Source: Magnetospirillum sp. WYHS-4 (lineage in GTDB: Bacteria; Pseudomonadota; Alphaproteobacteria; Rhodospirillales; GLO-3). Taken from it: a DNA stretch of 64,000 nucleotides. The notes below the pieces were generated by a model. It did not search any database. It was not told the origin of the DNA and saw only the letters and a list, made by a program, of their open reading frames with translations. The DNA lies in NCBI GenBank assembly GCA_039908345.1, contig JAMOBD010000001.1, positions 62,001-126,000 on the forward strand, read 5' to 3'. The translations under genes and the position numbers were made by a program. Position 1 is the stretch's first letter, and every line of letters starts with the position of its first letter. Below are positions 60,645 to 64,000 of this stretch, piece after piece.

Positions 60645-61609
60645 TCCTGGGTGTCGCCTTTCTCGCCAGCCTGGTGGGAACCCGCCTGGTTCTGGCTTGG
60701 CTGCGCCATCGCCAAATCATGGATCACCCCAATGAACGGAGTAGCCACGCACTGCCCACCCCGCGCGGCGGCGGCCTGGCGGTGACCGCCGTCCTGGTGG
60801 GTGCCTGGGCCTGGGTTGGGCCTCCGGGCATCGCCATGGTCCTGCTGCCGGCCATGCTGCTGGCGGCCGTTTCGTGGGCGGACGATCTGTGGACCTTGGC
60901 GGCGCGCTGGCGCCTGCTGGCCCAGGTTCTCGCCGTCGCGGCCGTTTTGGCGCTATGGCCGGCGGAACGCGGCTACTTCTTCGGAGGCCTGCTGCCGGGT
61001 TTCCTGGATACGCTGGCTGCCGGCCTGCTCTGGATCTGGTTCGTCAATCTCTATAATTTCATGGACGGTATCGACGGTATTACCGGGGTCGAAACGCTTT
61101 CCATCGGCACCGGTGCCGCCCTGGTGGCCGTTCTGGCCGGGCTGAACGTGGAGGTTTTCCTCTGCGCCACCACCCTGGCCGCCGTCGCCATGGGCTTTCT
61201 GTGGTGGAACTGGCATCCGGCCAAGGTCTTTTTGGGCGACGTGGGCAGTGTGCCCCTGGGCTTCCTGGTGGGCTGGCTACTGCTGTACCTGGCGTCCCGA
61301 GGCCAGCCGGTGGCGGCCCTGGTCCTGCCCGCCTACTACCTGGCCGATGCCACCATCACCCTGACCCGCCGGGCTTGGCGGCGCGAGAAGGTCTGGGAGG
61401 CCCATCGCGAGCATTTCTACCAAAAGGCCATCCGGCTGCGCGGCCGGTCTCACGCCAGCGTCTCCTTGTCCGTCCTGGGGGGAGGCCTGGCGCTGGCCTT
61501 GCTGGCCGGCTGGGCGGCGGTCGGTTTTTCTTGGGAAGCCCTCGTCGGTGGCTTGGCGGTGACGGCGGCGCTTCTCTTGGACCTTGCGAGGCGGCGGGGC
61601 CGGGCCTAA
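60635..61609 (+). CDS. wecA: undecaprenyl-phosphate N-acetylhexosamine-1-phosphate transferase (WecA/WbpL-like)
   Basis: 324 residues, about ten helices. Family motifs are SSHALPTPRGGGLAV, SWADDLWTL (the DD pair), VNLYNFMDGIDG, FLGDVGSVPLGFL and the HREHFYQKA loop that sets sugar specificity. The enzyme puts the first sugar phosphate on undecaprenyl phosphate and so starts the repeat unit. Like WbpL of Pseudomonas it is followed by a GT4, an epimerase and a WbpM-like gene. GlcNAc, FucNAc or QuiNAc as substrate cannot be told. Confidence 0.88.
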   Translation: MLLILGVAFLASLVGTRLVLAWLRHRQIMDHPNERSSHALPTPRGGGLAVTAVLVGAWAWVGPPGIAMVLLPAMLLAAVSWADDLWTLAARWRLLAQVLAVAAVLALWPAERGYFFGGLLPGFLDTLAAGLLWIWFVNLYNFMDGIDGITGVETLSIGTGAALVAVLAGLNVEVFLCATTLAAVAMGFLWWNWHPAKVFLGDVGSVPLGFLVGWLLLYLASRGQPVAALVLPAYYLADATITLTRRAWRREKVWEAHREHFYQKAIRLRGRSHASVSLSVLGGGLALALLAGWAAVGFSWEALVGGLAVTAALLLDLARRRGRA

Positions 61610-61634
61610 AACGGAAAAAACAACAGCGGGCCCG

Positions 61635-62855
61635 ATGGACATCCTCTTCCTGACCGAGAATTTTCCGCCCGAAACCAACGCGGCCGCCACCCGCGTGTTC
61701 GAGCGCGCCTGCTTCTGGGTCCGGGACGGCCATCGGGTGACCGTGGTGACCTGTGCCCCCAACTTCCCCCACGGTCGCCTGTTCGACGGCTACGAGAACC
61801 GCTGGCGCCAAGTGGAGACCATGGAAGGGATACGGGTGGTCCGGGTGAAGACCTACATCGCCGCCAATCGCGGCAAGTGGCGCCGAGCCCTCGACTTCGT
61901 CAGCTTCGGTGTCGCCGGCACCCTGTTCGGCCTGTTCGAGAAGCGTCCCGACGTGGTGGCCGCCACCTCACCCCAGTTCTTCGCCGCCGTGGCCGGTTGG
62001 ACCATCGGGGCGTTCCGGCGGGTGCCCTTCGTCTTCGAACTGGGCGATCTGTGGCCCGAATCCATCGGCGCCGTGGGCGTCCTGCGCCGGGGGGTCCTGA
62101 TCCGCCTGTTCGAAATGGTGGAACTGTTTCTCTACCGGCGTTCGGCGGCCGTGGCGGCCCTCACCCAGTCCTTCAAGGACAATCTGGTGCGGCGCGGCAT
62201 ATCGGCCGACAAGATCGACGTGGTGGTCAACGGAGTCGATGTTTCCCGCTATGCCCCCCGCCCGCGCGACGGAGCCCTGGCCCGCGAGTGGGGCCTGGAA
62301 GGCAAGTTCGTCGTCGGCTACGTGGGCACCCACGGCATGGCGCACCAACTCGCCAACGTGCTGGACGCGGCGGACCTGCTGCGGGACGCGGCGGACATCC
62401 GTTTCCTGATGGCCGGGGCCGGGGCGGAACGGGAAGCCCTGATGGCCGACGCCGCCCGGCGGGGCCTCGGCAACGTCGTCTTCATGCCGCCCCAGCCCAA
62501 GGATCGCATGCCGGGCGTCTGGAGTCTCTGCGACGTGGCCCTGGTGCATCTGAAGGATTCGCCGACCTTCGCCGGAGTCATCCCGTCCAAGATCTTCGAG
62601 GCCATGGGCATGGGCCTGCCGATCCTGCTCGTCGCGCCCGAAGGCGAAGCCAGCCGCATCGTGCTGGGCGACAAGGCCGGTCTGCACGTGCCGGCGGCCC
62701 AACCCGCGCCCTTCGCCGAGGCCGTCCTCCGCCTGGCGGGCGATCGGGACCTGCTGAGCGAACTGGCGGCGGCCAGCTTGGCGGCGGCACCGACCCACAG
62801 CCGGGAGCGGCAGGCCCGCGAGATGATCCAGGTTTTCGAGAAGGTCGCGATATGA
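61635..62855 (+). CDS. GT4 glycosyltransferase (WbuB-like)
   Basis: 406 residues, GT-B fold, no signal peptide. MDILFLTENFPPETNAAATR, FVFELGDLWPES, the mid-protein VVVNGVDVSRY and the donor-site segment IPSKIFEAMGMGLPIL are typical of GT4 enzymes such as WbuB that add the second sugar, often an FucNAc or related residue. It follows the WecA-like gene by 25 bases and overlaps the epimerase gene by four. Confidence 0.86.
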   Translation: MDILFLTENFPPETNAAATRVFERACFWVRDGHRVTVVTCAPNFPHGRLFDGYENRWRQVETMEGIRVVRVKTYIAANRGKWRRALDFVSFGVAGTLFGLFEKRPDVVAATSPQFFAAVAGWTIGAFRRVPFVFELGDLWPESIGAVGVLRRGVLIRLFEMVELFLYRRSAAVAALTQSFKDNLVRRGISADKIDVVVNGVDVSRYAPRPRDGALAREWGLEGKFVVGYVGTHGMAHQLANVLDAADLLRDAADIRFLMAGAGAEREALMADAARRGLGNVVFMPPQPKDRMPGVWSLCDVALVHLKDSPTFAGVIPSKIFEAMGMGLPILLVAPEGEASRIVLGDKAGLHVPAAQPAPFAEAVLRLAGDRDLLSELAAASLAAAPTHSRERQAREMIQVFEKVAI

Positions 62856-63817
62856 GCCGCGTCCTGGTCACCGGCGGCGCCGGCTTCATCGGCCATGCCC
62901 TTTGCCCGGCTCTTCAGGCGGCCGGGCTCGACGTGGCGGTGGCGACCCGCCATCCCCGCGATGCCGAGAAGCTGCGGGGCGTCGACGTGCGCTCCATTCC
63001 CGGCGTCGGGCTGGGCACCGACTGGTCGGCGGCGTTGCGCGACGTGGATGCCGTGATTCATTTGGCGGCGCGGGTCCATGTGATGAGAGATAACGCCGCC
63101 GATCCCCTGTCCGAATTCCGCCGGGTCAACACCGAAGGCACCCAGCGCTTGGTCCAGGACGCCATCGCCCTGGGGGTGGCGCGCTTCGTCTACGTCAGCA
63201 CCATCAAGGTGAACGGCGAGGCCACGGCGCCCGGCCGGGCCTTCCGCGCCGACGACGAACCGGCCCCCATCGACCCTTACGCGGTATCCAAGCTGGAGGC
63301 GGAAACCATTTTTCGGGACCTCGCCGCCCAAGGCGGCATGGATGCCGTGGTGGTCCGTCCGCCCCTGGTCTACGGCCCCCATGTGAAGGGCAATTTCCTG
63401 ACCCTGCTGGAAAGCTGCGACCGTAATCCCTGGCTGCCCTTGGGCGCCGTCCGCAACGCCCGCAGCCTGATCTCGGCCGGCAATCTGGCGGACCTGCTGG
63501 TCCGGTGTCTGCTGAAACCCGATGCCGCGGGCCATGTATTCCTGGCCCGCGACGGCGAGGACCTCTCGACCCCCGAGCTGATTCGCCGTACCGCCCGCGC
63601 CCTGGGTCGCAAGGCCCATTTGCTCCCGGTTCCCGCCGGATTCCTCCGACTGGCCGGAGCCTTGACCGGGCGTGCCGATTCCATCGCCCGTTTGACCGAA
63701 TCCCTGGTGATCGACGACACCGAGACCCGGGCCGTCCTCGACTGGACCCCACCGTTTTCGGTCGACGAAGGCCTCGGTCAAACTGCCGAGTGGTTTCATC
63801 GCCGCCATCTCCGCTAA
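62852..63817 (+). CDS. NAD-dependent sugar epimerase/dehydratase (Gne/WbpV-like)
   Basis: 321 residues, extended SDR. VLVTGGAGFIGHALCPALQ binds NAD; IHLAARVHVMRDNAADPL and FVYVSTIKVNGEAT are wording typical of WbpV/WbuX-like enzymes that work on UDP-QuiNAc or UDP-FucNAc precursors. DPYAVSKLEAE carries YxxxK. ARSLISAGNLADLL follows. Together with the WbpM-like gene after it, it would make UDP-QuiNAc or UDP-FucNAc for the WecA-like enzyme. That sugar assignment is inference from gene order. Confidence 0.84.
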   Translation: MSRVLVTGGAGFIGHALCPALQAAGLDVAVATRHPRDAEKLRGVDVRSIPGVGLGTDWSAALRDVDAVIHLAARVHVMRDNAADPLSEFRRVNTEGTQRLVQDAIALGVARFVYVSTIKVNGEATAPGRAFRADDEPAPIDPYAVSKLEAETIFRDLAAQGGMDAVVVRPPLVYGPHVKGNFLTLLESCDRNPWLPLGAVRNARSLISAGNLADLLVRCLLKPDAAGHVFLARDGEDLSTPELIRRTARALGRKAHLLPVPAGFLRLAGALTGRADSIARLTESLVIDDTETRAVLDWTPPFSVDEGLGQTAEWFHRRHLR

Positions 63818-63843
63818 AGTAGGCTCCGGGAGGAACCCTCGCC

Positions 63844-64000
63844 TTGCTGCCCGCCATCCCGCCCCGCGGCTATATCGTCTTCGCCCATGATTTGGTCATG
63901 GCTGGCGCGGCGTTTCTGCTGGCGCTCTACCTGCGGGTCGGCGACCTGATCGACGATCTCTACACGCCGGCCATGCTGGCGCAGTGGACGGCCTCCTTCG
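63844..64000 (+). CDS. 5' end of a WbpM/CapD-like nucleotide-sugar dehydratase (partial)
   Basis: The first 52 residues from TTG 63844, with GGGAGG ten bases upstream; the gene runs off the window. RGYIVFAHDLVMAGAAFLLA begins the first membrane helix, LYLRVGD ends it, and the pattern is the N-terminal membrane region of FlaA1/WbpM/CapD-family 4,6-dehydratases. No catalytic part is visible. Placement after WecA-, GT4- and Gne-like genes supports the call. Confidence 0.7.
   Translation, partial: MLPAIPPRGYIVFAHDLVMAGAAFLLALYLRVGDLIDDLYTPAMLAQWTASF

Noticed and set aside
1-64000. CRISPR arrays, tRNA or rRNA genes, insertion sequences, riboswitches
   Set aside because: No regularly spaced repeats, no transposase-like protein and no conserved RNA segment were seen. 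Gaps between genes are mostly under 30 bases and none exceeds 130.

Overview
The window reads as one large surface-polysaccharide biosynthesis locus from a high-G+C Gram-negative bacterium. Codon use, the 2-keto-sugar genes and the gene style fit an alphaproteobacterium of the Rhodospirillales type; this is inference and I cannot fix the genus. About 58 protein genes are packed head to tail on the + strand, most with ATGA- or GTGA-type overlaps; only one gene (35600-36529) lies on the - strand. I saw no rRNA, tRNA, CRISPR array, insertion sequence or replication origin. No gene-free stretch exceeds 130 bases.

Regions. (a) 1-8.6 kb: a GT2-cytidylyltransferase fusion, a methyltransferase, a DUF4910 hydrolase, then an acyl-carrier cassette (ACP, MaoC-SDR fusion, FkbH, AAC(3)-type N-acyltransferase) and an SpsF-like cytidylyltransferase. 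(b) 8.7-25.3 kb: NeuB-type nonulosonate synthase carrying an 11-G run, four radical SAM enzymes, methyltransferases, an SGNH protein, a sulfotransferase, a PglK-like ABC flippase, and an aminotransferase with two Gfo/Idh dehydrogenases. (c) 25.3-29.9 kb: a stretch of lower G+C with an SGNH protein, a DUF5989 microprotein, a methyltransferase, an SxtJ-like protein, a half-length carbamoyltransferase homologue without its histidines, and a CcoG/NapH-like Fe-S membrane protein. (d) 29.9-35.6 kb: a second ACP-MaoC-SDR-FkbH cassette that runs straight into a 35-residue membrane microprotein, an SGNH protein and an MBOAT acyltransferase. (e) 36.6-45.5 kb: KdsB-like, SDR, dehydroquinate-synthase-like and 2-hydroxyacid dehydrogenase genes, a YfhO-like membrane protein, a fifth radical SAM enzyme and a GT-B protein. 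(f) 45.5-61.6 kb: a heparinase-like protein, two asparagine synthase-type amidotransferases, GT2 and polytopic membrane proteins, a cupin, C-methyltransferase, UDP-xylose-synthase-like enzyme, Gfo/Idh dehydrogenase and methyltransferase. (g) 60.6-64 kb: WecA-like initiating transferase, GT4, a Gne-like epimerase and the start of a WbpM/CapD-like dehydratase.

How the parts may work together (inference): WecA/WbpM/Gne-type enzymes start a repeat unit on undecaprenyl phosphate; NeuB with SpsF- or KdsB-like enzymes supplies CMP-activated acid sugars; the PglK-like ABC protein flips the lipid-linked product. The glycan is decorated by methyl, sulfo, amide and acyl groups.

The most interesting candidate system is region (d). 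The gene order ACP, MaoC, SDR, FkbH, microprotein ending VAYQRF, SGNH, MBOAT looks like a D-alanylation (Dlt)-type acyl shuttle whose cargo is made by FkbH chemistry, probably from a glyceryl-ACP, rather than by an amino-acid adenylating enzyme. A second microprotein with a similar end (LIYTIF) sits in region (c), beside another SGNH protein. I cannot tell from sequence what acyl group is carried or which sugar receives it.
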